Assembly (NCBI GenBank): GCA_963795715.1
Contig: CAWCIY010000002.1
Span: forward strand, 1,612,001 to 1,676,000
Reading direction: 5' to 3'
DNA: 64,000 nt
From: JAFEDN01 sp963795715
GTDB lineage: Bacteria > Pseudomonadota > Gammaproteobacteria > Coxiellales > Coxiellaceae
The notes below the pieces were generated by a model. It had not been told where the DNA came from. It did not search any database and saw nothing but the letters and a program-made list of their open reading frames with translations. This document shows positions 26,873 through 35,874 of the stretch, in pieces. Every line of letters begins with the position of its first letter. Position 1 is the first letter of the stretch. Position numbers and translations under genes: made by a program.

Positions 26873-29713
26873 TCAGATGGTTGCCCAGGCTGAGATTGAC
26901 CATTCGGGAGAAATAAAGCACGCCAGTTCTTGCGTGATGTAAGGATCGAGCAATACCCCTTTCCGCAAGTGCTGCAATTTCACACCCAAAGTATACTGAG
27001 CGGAGAGTTTATTCTGCCAGCAAGGCATTGGACTTTGGCTGAGTAATAAGGCAAAGGCTTGGCTGGCGGGTTTAGATTCTGCCAGCGGCGTAAGGGTAGA
27101 AGACGTCACCTCCGAAACAAGAGTCAATGGAGCCGGTGATTTAGATTCTTTCTTGTCGGACACATCAACTCGTGATGGTAGATAGCCGGCAGTGAGCAAA
27201 GAAGGTAGTAACTCTTTCGAAGAGGAATGTTTTTTATCAGGAATCTCCTTTTCTCGTCCACTCGTTGGTAATAATGAGCTGTGTTTCGTCTCTCGAGGGA
27301 CGGAAGATTTGATGTCAGGAGGGATTGAGACAGTTCCCGATTGAATGGCTTTTTGCCATAAATGTTCTAATATTTGCGCCACTACTGCAGCGCTTGGTCG
27401 ATCTTGAGGGTCTTTCGTCCAGCACGTTTGAATCACGACCGCTAATTCCGGCGGACACTCGGTGGGAATGATTTCCCGACGCCCCTCAATGACTAGCGGC
27501 GTCAACACCCGCTCTTGCCAGCCGCGATCACCCAACTGGCCGGTTTTTGGATCACTATAGGGCAGACGGCGGGTGACCACTTCCCAGCAGATCACGGCAA
27601 AACTGTACACATCACTGGCGGGTGTCGCGGCTTTACCTTGCAGTACTTCTGGGGCATTCCACAATAAGGTGCCCACATCACGGGTGTCCTTGGCTTGGGA
27701 TTTTAAAGTGGATAAACCAAAGTCGCAGAGTTTAGCGCGACCATCCACATCCAGCAGAATATTCAGACTTTTTAAATCTCGATGCAGCAGTTCATGCGCA
27801 TGCAGAACACTTAATCCTAACGCAATATCGCGTAATACCCGTAAGCGCCAGACCCAAGGGAGTTCTTGACTATCGTCTTTTAACCGATGGTATAAACTAC
27901 CTCCTTCTGCCAGTTCCATCACCAATAACGGCGGTGACTCCAGGGATAAACCCCACAAGTGGATCAGAAACGGTGACTGCAGATTCGCCATCACCGCCGC
28001 TTCGTCTTTCAGTTGCGCCTGGTCGCTGATAGAGAGATTGGCTTCTTTAAATCGCTTCACCGCCACCGGCTGCTTGTCATACGTCCCACGCAACACTTCA
28101 CCAAAAGCGCCTTGACCTAATATCATTTTTTCGTCTAAGGTAAGCTGATTCCGGTTGAGCGCTAAACCTTGGGTCGCGGTTAAAACGATGAGGGCAGGCG
28201 TGACTTCCAGCGCTTCACGGCCTATCTTGCCTTGATATCGTCCTTCCCAGGTATTGAAATCGCAAACGGAATCGGTGGTATAACGTGCATAACGCGCGGG
28301 TAATAACTGACCTTCCGCCCCATGCGGCATCCAATACGTGCTTTCTTCGAGTTTAAACGCCACCGACTTGGTGCTATGCAAGCATACGCGAGTACGGCCT
28401 TGCAGTCGATGCAATTCGTTACTGTCATAGAGATTGGACGGCGCATTTAACTTATCCATCCCTTGCACCAGCCAGAACGGTGCAAACTGGCTGCGGAGTA
28501 GCTGCCATTCGTTTTCGGTAAAATCAGGGGTGTCTTCAAGTGTCTGATGTGCACGAATCAATAAAGGCGAAGCAACACCGGGTTGATCAAAGTTAATCAG
28601 CAACGGCAGCCAGGTAGTGGGAGGGGGATCACCCGGACGATACGCTTGCCAGTGTGGCGCTTGCCATAACCGCCAGGCGGTTTCATGCAAGGAATGGTTA
28701 GGGTCTTCGCCTTCCTCACCCAGCCAAAGCAACATTTCGATTTTGGATTCTACAATGAGCGTGCGCTGGATTTCCTGCTGTAATTTGGGTAGTGATGCTT
28801 TCGACTCTGCCGGTTGCGCCAGACTATCGCGCAACGCACACAGTTTGATACCCACTTGATAGCGTGAATCAGTGGCGCTGAGCCAACGGACGGTTTGGTC
28901 ATCCACTAACAAGAGATTGAGTGAACCGCTACTCTGCTCAACTTGTTGCCACAAAACATCTAATCCTTTCGCTAAAGTTTTTAGCGATGGACGAACTGAC
29001 ACGGTCGAATCCGTGCAAGCTCGAATCAAGGCAATCACCTCCGGCGGACAATCCCGTGGTAAGCCTTTACCTTGCTCCCAACCATTCACCAGGGTCGTCG
29101 AGCGGCTCACCATACACCATAACAAGCGTCCTAATGCAAAGACATCGTCAGCCTCGGCCACCGCGGTTTCGCTTAAGCAAGGCAGTATTTGCGCACGGTC
29201 TTGAGTATCGAGAAATAACTGCGGCAAATTCCAGGCAATAGAAGTCGCGCCGAAAGTCCGGCATTGATACAACCCCACCGCCACGTCACGCGCCACCCGA
29301 TAACGCTGGGCATCGGTAGCTGAAGAAGCCAGAAACTCACGCCATCCTATTTTGGGCGGAGCCGCCATCACGATGAGATTAACTTTCGAGACTTCACAAG
29401 TCCCTAAGACCGGCAACCAAAAGGGAGAACGGCATTGATACAAAGCCGTCCAAGACTCCTGATGCTGCGTCAACACCTCAGCGGGCTGCTGCACCATCAT
29501 CACGGCTCGTTCGTCATAAACGCCGGTATGCAAAATTAATCCTTTGTCTTCCTGAACCATCTGATCGATACGCAAATCGGCGGGCCGCAGAATAGGTAAT
29601 GTTACCCGAGGTGAAACGGCGGTTTTGATGTCTTGCTCAGAGGATTGACTATCAGTTGGCGTTTGCGGTGATTCGAGGGTACCGGTTGAATCAACAAGAT
29701 GAGGTCTTTGCAT
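26873..29713 (-). CDS. Pseudokinase / degenerate NACHT / TKL-type kinase (first half of a split giant)
   Basis: A 946-residue protein. Residues about 40-258 are a kinase fold without catalytic residues: the C-lobe ADDVFALGRLLWCMV, CPPEVIALIRAC and VRPSLKTLAKGLDVLWQQ aligns with the second kinase, but HRD and DFG are absent. Residues about 283-480 resemble a NACHT with a ruined Walker A (LGEEGEDPN). Residues about 525-793 are an intact kinase: GQGAFGEV, AVKRF, HRDLKSLN (644-651), DFGLS (664-668), NAPEVL, SDVYSFAVICWEV. It then has a Ser/Lys-rich linker and YTLGVKLQHLRKG (907-919), the same linker motif as YQVGIKLCALRDS (285-297). The last ~20 residues are probably out of frame. The ATG at 29713 is preceded by GGGAG. 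Confidence 0.88.
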   Translation of the reverse strand: MQRPHLVDSTGTLESPQTPTDSQSSEQDIKTAVSPRVTLPILRPADLRIDQMVQEDKGLILHTGVYDERAVMMVQQPAEVLTQHQESWTALYQCRSPFWLPVLGTCEVSKVNLIVMAAPPKIGWREFLASSATDAQRYRVARDVAVGLYQCRTFGATSIAWNLPQLFLDTQDRAQILPCLSETAVAEADDVFALGRLLWCMVSRSTTLVNGWEQGKGLPRDCPPEVIALIRACTDSTVSVRPSLKTLAKGLDVLWQQVEQSSGSLNLLLVDDQTVRWLSATDSRYQVGIKLCALRDSLAQPAESKASLPKLQQEIQRTLIVESKIEMLLWLGEEGEDPNHSLHETAWRLWQAPHWQAYRPGDPPPTTWLPLLINFDQPGVASPLLIRAHQTLEDTPDFTENEWQLLRSQFAPFWLVQGMDKLNAPSNLYDSNELHRLQGRTRVCLHSTKSVAFKLEESTYWMPHGAEGQLLPARYARYTTDSVCDFNTWEGRYQGKIGREALEVTPALIVLTATQGLALNRNQLTLDEKMILGQGAFGEVLRGTYDKQPVAVKRFKEANLSISDQAQLKDEAAVMANLQSPFLIHLWGLSLESPPLLVMELAEGGSLYHRLKDDSQELPWVWRLRVLRDIALGLSVLHAHELLHRDLKSLNILLDVDGRAKLCDFGLSTLKSQAKDTRDVGTLLWNAPEVLQGKAATPASDVYSFAVICWEVVTRRLPYSDPKTGQLGDRGWQERVLTPLVIEGRREIIPTECPPELAVVIQTCWTKDPQDRPSAAVVAQILEHLWQKAIQSGTVSIPPDIKSSVPRETKHSSLLPTSGREKEIPDKKHSSSKELLPSLLTAGYLPSRVDVSDKKESKSPAPLTLVSEVTSSTLTPLAESKPASQAFALLLSQSPMPCWQNKLSAQYTLGVKLQHLRKGVLLDPYITQELACFISPEWSISAWATI

Positions 29714-29802
29714 GCCTGATCTCCCTGTGGCTTAAAATCCAATTTAATTAATAAGGTATCTTAACGATTCATCGTTGCCATGTAAATTATAAAGAATCTC
29801 GT

Positions 29803-31377
29803 TTATGTGAAGGAAGGTGGCGTCAGTTTTAACGACAGGGGCGTCTCTGCATGGGTGGTGAACGATTCTCCAAGCGCCTTATATAAGGATGACCCGGATT
29901 TCACATAATCAAAGACAAGCTTATGGTTACTATCTCTAATATTGACGTCGGCTTTTATTGATAACAAAAACATGAAAATATTGAAATGATCTCCAATGGC
30001 GGCATGGTGTAATGCAGTTTTTCCGGAGCCTGACCCTTGGAGATTAATATTAGCCCCAAGAAACAATAATTTTTTAAGATCATCTAAATGACCCAAGGCG
30101 GCTGCCCGGCGAAACGCTAAATGTTTATCCGTCGACGTTTTCTCGTCTTTGAGCGTATATTTCTCTAACAATTGTTTCGCTTCCGAGTCCAGACGATCAG
30201 GCTCTTTGAGCCGTTGTAAGTGTTTTTGATAAAATTGAATTCGTTTTTGGCAGTCAGCGGATTGAGTGGAATTTTTTTCCTGCAGAAATAATTTTTCTGC
30301 ACTCTGGTAAAGATGAATGACTGTCTCGACATGTTCTATCACGTAGATATCGCTTGGGTCGTTTTCGACAAAATAACCATCAGCAACCGTTAGGTAGTCT
30401 TTAGTCGTTAGGCCATCGATCAATACCAGCGAATACATTGATTTAGGCTTTATTTTTCCGGTCTTAGAGTCACGAATCGGTTTTAAATGTTCCGGTTTAT
30501 AAATTAAATTTCCTATCGTAGAATACTCGCCTCTTGTATTTAAAGATTGCAAATTTTGTATAGAAAAACCTTGGCAATGTTCTTCACCGGTTTGGGTGTC
30601 TACGAATTCTACATAATATCGCAAGATTTGATAATGAGTGGTGGGGATTGACATCCCTGTTTGCTGATTAAAAAGAACCGGCGATTCATCCCGGCCACAC
30701 CAATAACTACGGTATGAAAATCCCAAATGAGATAACGGTGGAATATCCGTTTTGGCTTTAAAAAAAACTCGATTTCCCAAATTAACTCGTAACAAGTTTT
30801 CTACCGAAAATTTTTCTTTAAACTCTGAAGAAACAAAGTAAGCTTTGACCTCATCTTCATCCGGAAAATGCTGCAGGAATCCACCAAAACCCCGAAAATC
30901 TTTAGCAGTAATTAATCCCGATTGCCATGAAGCGCCAGTAGGTGTAAAACCTATTAAATAAGTCTCATCGGCAAACGTTTTAAAATATTGACGAAAATAA
31001 TCTGGATCATTCGGATTATATTTTTGATCCACAAAACTGCCTTCATAAAGCCCAACATAGTCTCCTTGTTGGATGGTTTGCAAATTGGTTACCCCCAATC
31101 CCCGATCTGTTTGCAGTAATGCCTTCCAACAATTCTTCGCTTGGTGTAAGGCCTTTTTTTCTTCCTCAGTAGTAGGTGTGCTGGCCTTGAGGACATCCTC
31201 CGTCCAGGTGATGGCATGTTTTTTGCAAAAAAGATCACGAGACACTACCGTTAAAGATCGCTTCTCCAAGTTAACAATAGCCAACAAAGGGCTTGTAGAC
31301 GGCTGTTCAATAACCAATTTTAAATTATGCTGCTTAGCAATTTGTTTAAAATCAGCGAGTAGAGGTTGTTTTGACAT
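29803..31377 (-). CDS. SET-like domain with C-terminal ankyrin repeats
   Basis: A 524-residue protein from the ATG at 31377, chosen for its AAGGAAG site. The middle part resembles a SET fold: RGLGVTNLQTIQQGDYVGLYEG, then NLLRVNLGNRVFFKAKTDIPP and LSHLGFSYRSYWCG, similar to the G-I-xx-G-E and terminal DYG..YW elements. The C-terminus has two to three ankyrin repeats (LAFRRAAALGHLDDLKKLLFLGANINL, TALHHAAIGDHFNIFMFLLSIKADVNI). SET-ankyrin combinations are known among Legionella effectors that methylate host proteins. Function here is inferred from layout only; catalytic residues are not certain. Confidence 0.65.
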   Translation of the reverse strand: MSKQPLLADFKQIAKQHNLKLVIEQPSTSPLLAIVNLEKRSLTVVSRDLFCKKHAITWTEDVLKASTPTTEEEKKALHQAKNCWKALLQTDRGLGVTNLQTIQQGDYVGLYEGSFVDQKYNPNDPDYFRQYFKTFADETYLIGFTPTGASWQSGLITAKDFRGFGGFLQHFPDEDEVKAYFVSSEFKEKFSVENLLRVNLGNRVFFKAKTDIPPLSHLGFSYRSYWCGRDESPVLFNQQTGMSIPTTHYQILRYYVEFVDTQTGEEHCQGFSIQNLQSLNTRGEYSTIGNLIYKPEHLKPIRDSKTGKIKPKSMYSLVLIDGLTTKDYLTVADGYFVENDPSDIYVIEHVETVIHLYQSAEKLFLQEKNSTQSADCQKRIQFYQKHLQRLKEPDRLDSEAKQLLEKYTLKDEKTSTDKHLAFRRAAALGHLDDLKKLLFLGANINLQGSGSGKTALHHAAIGDHFNIFMFLLSIKADVNIRDSNHKLVFDYVKSGSSLYKALGESFTTHAETPLSLKLTPPSFT

Positions 31378-31694
31378 AGATCTTCCTTGTTGAAGAATTT
31401 CTAGCAAGGATTATCAGTGAATATAGATTAGGATGCAACGGCTTTAAAATCAAAACCAGTTACTCTAAGGCGGATTTAAGTATGGATCAGACTCAGTAAC
31501 CTATGAGTAAGCTCAATTTTCCATTTCTGGTTGGCCTTAACTATCAAAAAAATCATCCATGATCACTACAAAGCAGAGGTATGGCAAGAAGTTAAAAATG
31601 AGCGGACAGAAAAACCTAAGAAGGGATGTTGAGGTTAATTATTTTTGGTGCGTCCCGGTGTTGCGTGGTGAAGAGTGCGTCATTCTCCCGCAAA

Positions 31695-31751
31695 CGCCAC
31701 CCCGCTGTGCCTTGGCGCGCGTATTCGCGCGTCAGGCACAGCGGGGCGGCG
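31695..31751. repeat. Large GC-rich hairpin
   Basis: A palindromic structure of 57 nt. A 12-bp stem CCCCGCTGTGCC / GGCACAGCGGGG (31700-31711 and 31735-31746) and an inner stem CGCGCG / CGCGCG (31716-31721 and 31726-31731) are closed by a TATT loop, with four more outer pairs after one mismatch. It stands out in an AT-rich stretch. It could be a terminator, a replication or packaging signal of the satellite, or a structured RNA. Confidence 0.7.
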
Positions 31752-31990
31752 GCGATATAAAAAAATTTCAACGGTGTAACAAAAATATGACGTAGCTGCT
31801 CCACGTTGGCAGATGGGTGGGTGATGGCAGAATAACGGAATGAATACAAAGATGCTGATGCTTTGATGCGGCCAAAAAATAGAGCAACTTTCCCGATACC
31901 AAAAGCCGACAGCCAAGCTCAAATGATCAGAGTATGAATATTTTTCGCTCATTTTCCTGCATTTTTCTCGCTTCAAAAACGCGGAAATTA

Positions 31991-32031
31991 GGAAATTACG
32001 GAAAGCTACTGAGTAAGTTTCTGTAATTTCC
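31991..32031. repeat. Inverted repeat GGAAATTACGGAAA / TTTCTGTAATTTCC
   Basis: Arms at 31991-32004 and 32018-32031 with one mismatch and a 13-nt loop. It lies about 45 bp downstream of the DUF3987 stop, a possible terminator for that gene or an iteron-like site. Confidence 0.5.
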
Positions 32032-32076
32032 CAGTTTCCGTATTTTTCCCTTGAGAAAATGCAGATTTTTTGTGTG

Positions 32077-33585
32077 TTATTTTCCATTGATAGTACTCAC
32101 CAAGCTGGGATGAACAAAATACACGGTTGTGGGCTTGAATCGTCCGGGTTGTCGAACAGGGGTACTGATCAAATGGCGCGTTTGTAATACTCGCAGCGCT
32201 TTATCCACTCGCTCTGCCGTCCATTTTTTATGACGGCACGCCATCGTCAATTCCGATTTGGTAAAGGTGGCTTTGGATAGAGAAGTCATCCAACGAAAAA
32301 TAAATTGCGCATCCTCATGAGCGGAATCCGCACCCATCAAGCCAAAAGCGGCCAGGGCGTGATCTCCCAAGGCTTGCGACAGAGCTAATGCATTTTGCAT
32401 CGTGGCTTCTGATAACAACAGCGGCGCAGCGCCATATTCAGCGATATGTAACAATCCCACCAACCGCAAAGCAAATCCTGGCATCTTACCGGCCCAGCCC
32501 AAACAGCTTGAAAATTTGCCCTCCGGCCTGAGTTGGGTTTCCATGTCGGCTTGATAACTTTTCCAGACAGCTACAGCAGAATCTGTTAATGTCAGCACCG
32601 TTTTAGTGGCAGTCGATTTTGTACCATCCGCAACAGTAAATTGCTGCAATAAGGCCATGATTTGCTGATGATAAGCGTGTTGAACGGAAGCGGGAACCGG
32701 CGGCGTGTTATGCGACCGATAACCGAGACGACTTTGCGGGATGACATATAAAAATCGTTCTAAGGCGCCATTACCGGCAAATGCGGTTTTTTCAGCCAGG
32801 CGATGGATCACGGCGGGTTGAACGGCTAACACCACCGTGAGATAAGGGTTGAGCGACAGACTGCGGTCTTTGCGGCGAACTCGCACCGCACCGCCATCAA
32901 TGCCTTTTAACAAGATATCAATATTCGCTGTGCCGTGACTATACAGTCCGGCCAGAGTTTCTAAAATTCCCCCTTCATCCGAAAAAATCCCCAGCTTGCC
33001 ACCTTGTTCCTGCACGACCATAGATAATGATTCCGGGGTAGCGTCGTTAATAAATAGTAAAGGCACGACCGGTACTTCAGTCAAATTCATTTCTAATTCT
33101 GTGGCTTGCTCAGCCAATTGGAGTTGTTCAAGCTCGCTTTTGGCTTTGGCGCGCAAGGCTTCGATGCGTTTTTCTTGATTTTTTCGCTCTGAACGTTTGC
33201 GCTTAATTTCTGTGCTAAGCTGTTGTCTTTGCGCTTCTTCCCAATCCAGCAGCGGTTGAGTACAACTGTTTAATATGAAAGATTTATGATTAGCAGGCGG
33301 CAATGCAATCAAGGTATAAATATTAATGGGTTCAAACCAGGTGGGTTTTGGCGAAATCACTACTCGCTGCATCAGCACCGCGGAGAGCACGCCTAATATT
33401 GTCATTACACTCAAGGCTTCCGGTGTTTCAGTCGCCTGCGCGAGTGCGGCGGCAAATTCACCGAAACTACCCGGCAACCAACTGGCTAGAATGGGTGGCG
33501 TGTTTTGCCCTTCGAATAAAATCGGCGCATCCCAAGCTTCGGGTTGATGGAGGGTGGGAAAAGAAATAATGTTATTGGCTGTCAT
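32077..33585 (-). CDS. DUF3987 / YfjI family protein (satellite replication type)
   Basis: A 502-residue protein of the DUF3987 family found in P4-like satellites and integrative elements, often next to alpA. Typical segments are ALSVMTILGVLSAVLMQRVV, PPANHKSFILNSC (P-loop-like, degenerate), a coiled-coil stretch (about 115-160) and LGIFSDEGGILETLAGLYS. Thought to be a helicase/primase-associated replication protein. It follows the small orf and alpA in a run on the minus strand. Confidence 0.85.
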   Translation of the reverse strand: MTANNIISFPTLHQPEAWDAPILFEGQNTPPILASWLPGSFGEFAAALAQATETPEALSVMTILGVLSAVLMQRVVISPKPTWFEPINIYTLIALPPANHKSFILNSCTQPLLDWEEAQRQQLSTEIKRKRSERKNQEKRIEALRAKAKSELEQLQLAEQATELEMNLTEVPVVPLLFINDATPESLSMVVQEQGGKLGIFSDEGGILETLAGLYSHGTANIDILLKGIDGGAVRVRRKDRSLSLNPYLTVVLAVQPAVIHRLAEKTAFAGNGALERFLYVIPQSRLGYRSHNTPPVPASVQHAYHQQIMALLQQFTVADGTKSTATKTVLTLTDSAVAVWKSYQADMETQLRPEGKFSSCLGWAGKMPGFALRLVGLLHIAEYGAAPLLLSEATMQNALALSQALGDHALAAFGLMGADSAHEDAQFIFRWMTSLSKATFTKSELTMACRHKKWTAERVDKALRVLQTRHLISTPVRQPGRFKPTTVYFVHPSLVSTINGK

Positions 33586-33588
33586 GAC

Positions 33589-33906
33589 TTATTCTCCTGA
33601 TATTTTTTGTTCGCCTGACCGGATAATAGTGATTTCTGCCGCACCACTTTGCTGCACGACTTGAGCTAATTCCACCGTAGCCGCCCAAGATTGAGATCGT
33701 GAGTACAAAACCCAAACTTCTCGAGCAAAACACAGGCTGAGGTCGTACTGGTCTGCAGAATAGGGACAAAACAGGCAACATCCCTTGAGTCGGTCTATCC
33801 CACGCCAGCTCTGCGGCTCTGCCGTGATCATCACCGGGTTGTGTAAGGGATAGTGTTGAAAGGTCTGAATACCATCCGGTAATCTTTTATTAAAAAGTTC
33901 TCTCAT
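33589..33906 (-). CDS. Small satellite protein of unknown function
   Basis: A 105-residue protein from the ATG at 33906, preceded by GGAGG, overlapping the alpA stop (ATGA) and ending 3 nt before the DUF3987 start. Cys residues CCLFCPY may bind metal. Not recognised as a named family. Its fixed place between alpA and the DUF3987 gene suggests a role in the element's regulation or replication. Confidence 0.7.
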   Translation of the reverse strand: MRELFNKRLPDGIQTFQHYPLHNPVMITAEPQSWRGIDRLKGCCLFCPYSADQYDLSLCFAREVWVLYSRSQSWAATVELAQVVQQSGAAEITIIRSGEQKISGE

Positions 33907-34133
33907 CGCGCACCTCCTGCAACCGGTTTCCGGCTGTATTCGATACGGGATTGCAGCCAAGCCTCGATCTCAGCTTCCACCCAGCCAACAGCCCTGCCGC
34001 CATCTAAATCAATCGAACGAGGAAACGAGCCTTCCGCAATGCAGGCATAAATAGTAGACCGAGAAAGCCCTGTGCGGCTTTCCACCTGTTTGCGCCGAAG
34101 AATCCTCAGCATGTTTTGGTTTTCTTGAGTCAT
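33903..34133 (-). CDS. AlpA-family excisionase/regulator
   Basis: A 76-residue winged-helix MerR-like protein: LRRKQVESRTGLSRSTIYACIAEGSFPRSIDL, then GWVEAEIEAWLQSRIEYSRK. AlpA proteins activate integrase or excision genes of satellites. First gene of the alpA-orf-DUF3987 run. Confidence 0.9.
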   Translation of the reverse strand: MTQENQNMLRILRRKQVESRTGLSRSTIYACIAEGSFPRSIDLDGGRAVGWVEAEIEAWLQSRIEYSRKPVAGGAR

Positions 34134-34677
34134 AATAATCTCCTATTAGAATTAACACTGTGGGCATTATTGGCGAGAAATATCAGTTAAAACGAGGTTT
34201 GTTGAGTCGAGAAAAACTTTCCGGAAGGATTGTACACTCTGTTCGTTCCGGAAAATGGTTGTAAGGTTTCAATAATTAGATGTTTTTTGGTTATAGAATG
34301 AACAAAATCAACTAAAATCCTTGGTAAAGACCATAATTTTTACAGGCTGCTGATTAAAGTCAATATAAATTTTATGAACAGAGTAGATGGGAATCTCATA
34401 AGGATGACTTTCAAGCAATGTTGATCAATCAAAACCGGATCAAGAAATAATAATTATTTAAGTGCTTATTTTTAAATAATTTTTAAGTATATATCTCATT
34501 AAAATAGCTTTAAAATCAAAACCTAATCAAGAAATATTTGTTATGCCTGTATGGGTAAATAGCCAGCCCTTGGATGTTCGGGGTCTGCAGGAGCATAAAG
34601 TTGAAAAATTGTATATTTCTGCATATACTGGCTTCACTTTTTCCGGAGCTATTACCTCGTACGGAGGTGCAATAAAT
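34134..34677. other. Divergent intergenic region alpA / yhcG
   Basis: About 540 bp with no credible gene. It is AT-rich, contains a pair of TTCCGGAA palindromes, and probably carries the promoters for both divergent units. Confidence 0.5.
34218..34254. promoter_or_regulatory. Paired TTCCGGAA palindromes, candidate operator
   Basis: TTTCCGGAA at 34218-34226 and TTCCGGAAA at 34246-34254 form both two 8-bp palindromes and an inverted pair, 27 bp centre to centre. They lie about 90 bp upstream of alpA. No -10/-35 pair was clearly assigned. Confidence 0.4.
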
Positions 34678-35835
34678 ATGAGTGATGAAATAGATGATTT
34701 GATCAAAGACGATGAAAGTTCTCTTTTTCAACGAATCGCTTCAATTTTAGAGCGGGCAAAGGGAGATGTCGTTCGTTCAGTCAACTCCAGTATGGTATTG
34801 GCTTATTGGTTGATTGGCCGTGAAATTGTTCAGGAAATGCAAAGTGGTGAAGAACGGGCAGAATATGGTCAGCAGATCGTATAGCGCCTCTCAGAGCAAT
34901 TAACTGCACAGTATGGAAAAGGCTTTTCCGTCACAAATTTGAAGTACTTCCGACTCTTCTATTTGGCCTACCCGAATAAGGTTCCAATTGGTCACCCATC
35001 GGGTGACCAATTTACCGAAGGGGGTTCGAAGTACCCAGAAGGGAAAGAATTAAGGGCAATAGATCAAGAATTGTCACAAGGCTTTTCCCCACAACTGTCC
35101 TGGTCACATTATCGTGCATTAATGCGAGTCGTCGATGAAAAAGCTCGCAATTTCTACGAATGTGAGGCGATTACATGCGGCTGGAGCAAAGCTCAGTTGG
35201 AGAGGCAAATTCACTCTTCTTATTATCAGCGGCTCATGGCTAATCGAGGTACTGCGGGATTGGGTTCAGTAGATAGGGAGGAACATCTACCTGGCGAGCC
35301 GACCGCCGTTGAGCAAGTGCTGAAATCCCCTTATGTATTAGAATTTTTAGGGCTACCAGATTTTCCCAGTCTACATGAGAGTACCCTGGAGCAGGCTATC
35401 ATAGACAACCTGCAATCTTTTCTTTTGGAGCTAGGCAAAGGTTTTTCGTTCGTTGCTCGTCAGAAGCATATCCGCTTTGATGATGATGACTTTTATGTCG
35501 ACCTTGTTTTCTATAATTTTATGCTCAAGTGTTTTTTACTGGTTGACTTGAAGATTGGCAAATTAACCCACCGGGACATAGGTCAGATGGATGGTTATGT
35601 CCGGTTATTTGAAGATCGTTTCAAAGTGTCGGGAGACAACCCAACCATCGGTTTGATTCTTTGCTCCGATAAAAGTGAATCTGTTGCTAAGTATTCAGTA
35701 CTCAGCGAAGGCCGCCAGATTTTTGCCGCCAAATATCTTCAATATTTACCCAGCGAACAAGAATTACAGCTGGAAATAGCAAGAGAACGCCAACTGATTG
35801 AATCCGCTATGCAAGAAAGGGCTGAAAGTGAATGA
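34678..35835 (+). pseudogene. YhcG/DUF1016 PDDEXK nuclease interrupted by an amber codon
   Basis: One frame of about 385 codons. The N-domain starts MSDEIDDLIKD (ATG at 34678, GGAGG upstream) and runs to QQIV, where an in-frame TAG lies at 34882-34884. The same frame continues with RLSEQLTAQYGKGFS and NLKYFRLFYLAYPN. The C-terminal PDDEXK nuclease domain is present (DDFYVDLVFYN, FLLVDLKIGKLTH, GQMDGYVRLFE). One base change (GAG to TAG) would explain the stop. Homologues are linked to defence. A nucleotide substitution or readthrough cannot be distinguished. Confidence 0.8.
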
Positions 35836-35874
35836 TTTTGAAAAAATAGGTTTGAAATATTCATAGGAGGGAGT

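Larger units (their letters stand above)
31408..32076. other. Noncoding stretch between the SET-ankyrin gene and the DUF3987 gene
   Basis: I see no convincing gene in this region of about 670 bp; the open frames on both strands are short, low-quality and overlap each other. It contains a large GC-rich hairpin (31695-31751) and a smaller inverted repeat (31991-32031), described separately. Confidence 0.6.

Noticed and set aside
31559..32087. Open frames on both strands of the gap between the SET-ankyrin and DUF3987 genes
   Set aside because: They overlap each other, read through the palindrome, have unnatural composition (CFCHHPPICQRG type) and no binding sites.
34543..34677. Upstream extension of the YhcG frame
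   Set aside because: The GGAGG site and the ATG at 34678 match the family start; the upstream residues do not look like a YhcG N-terminus.
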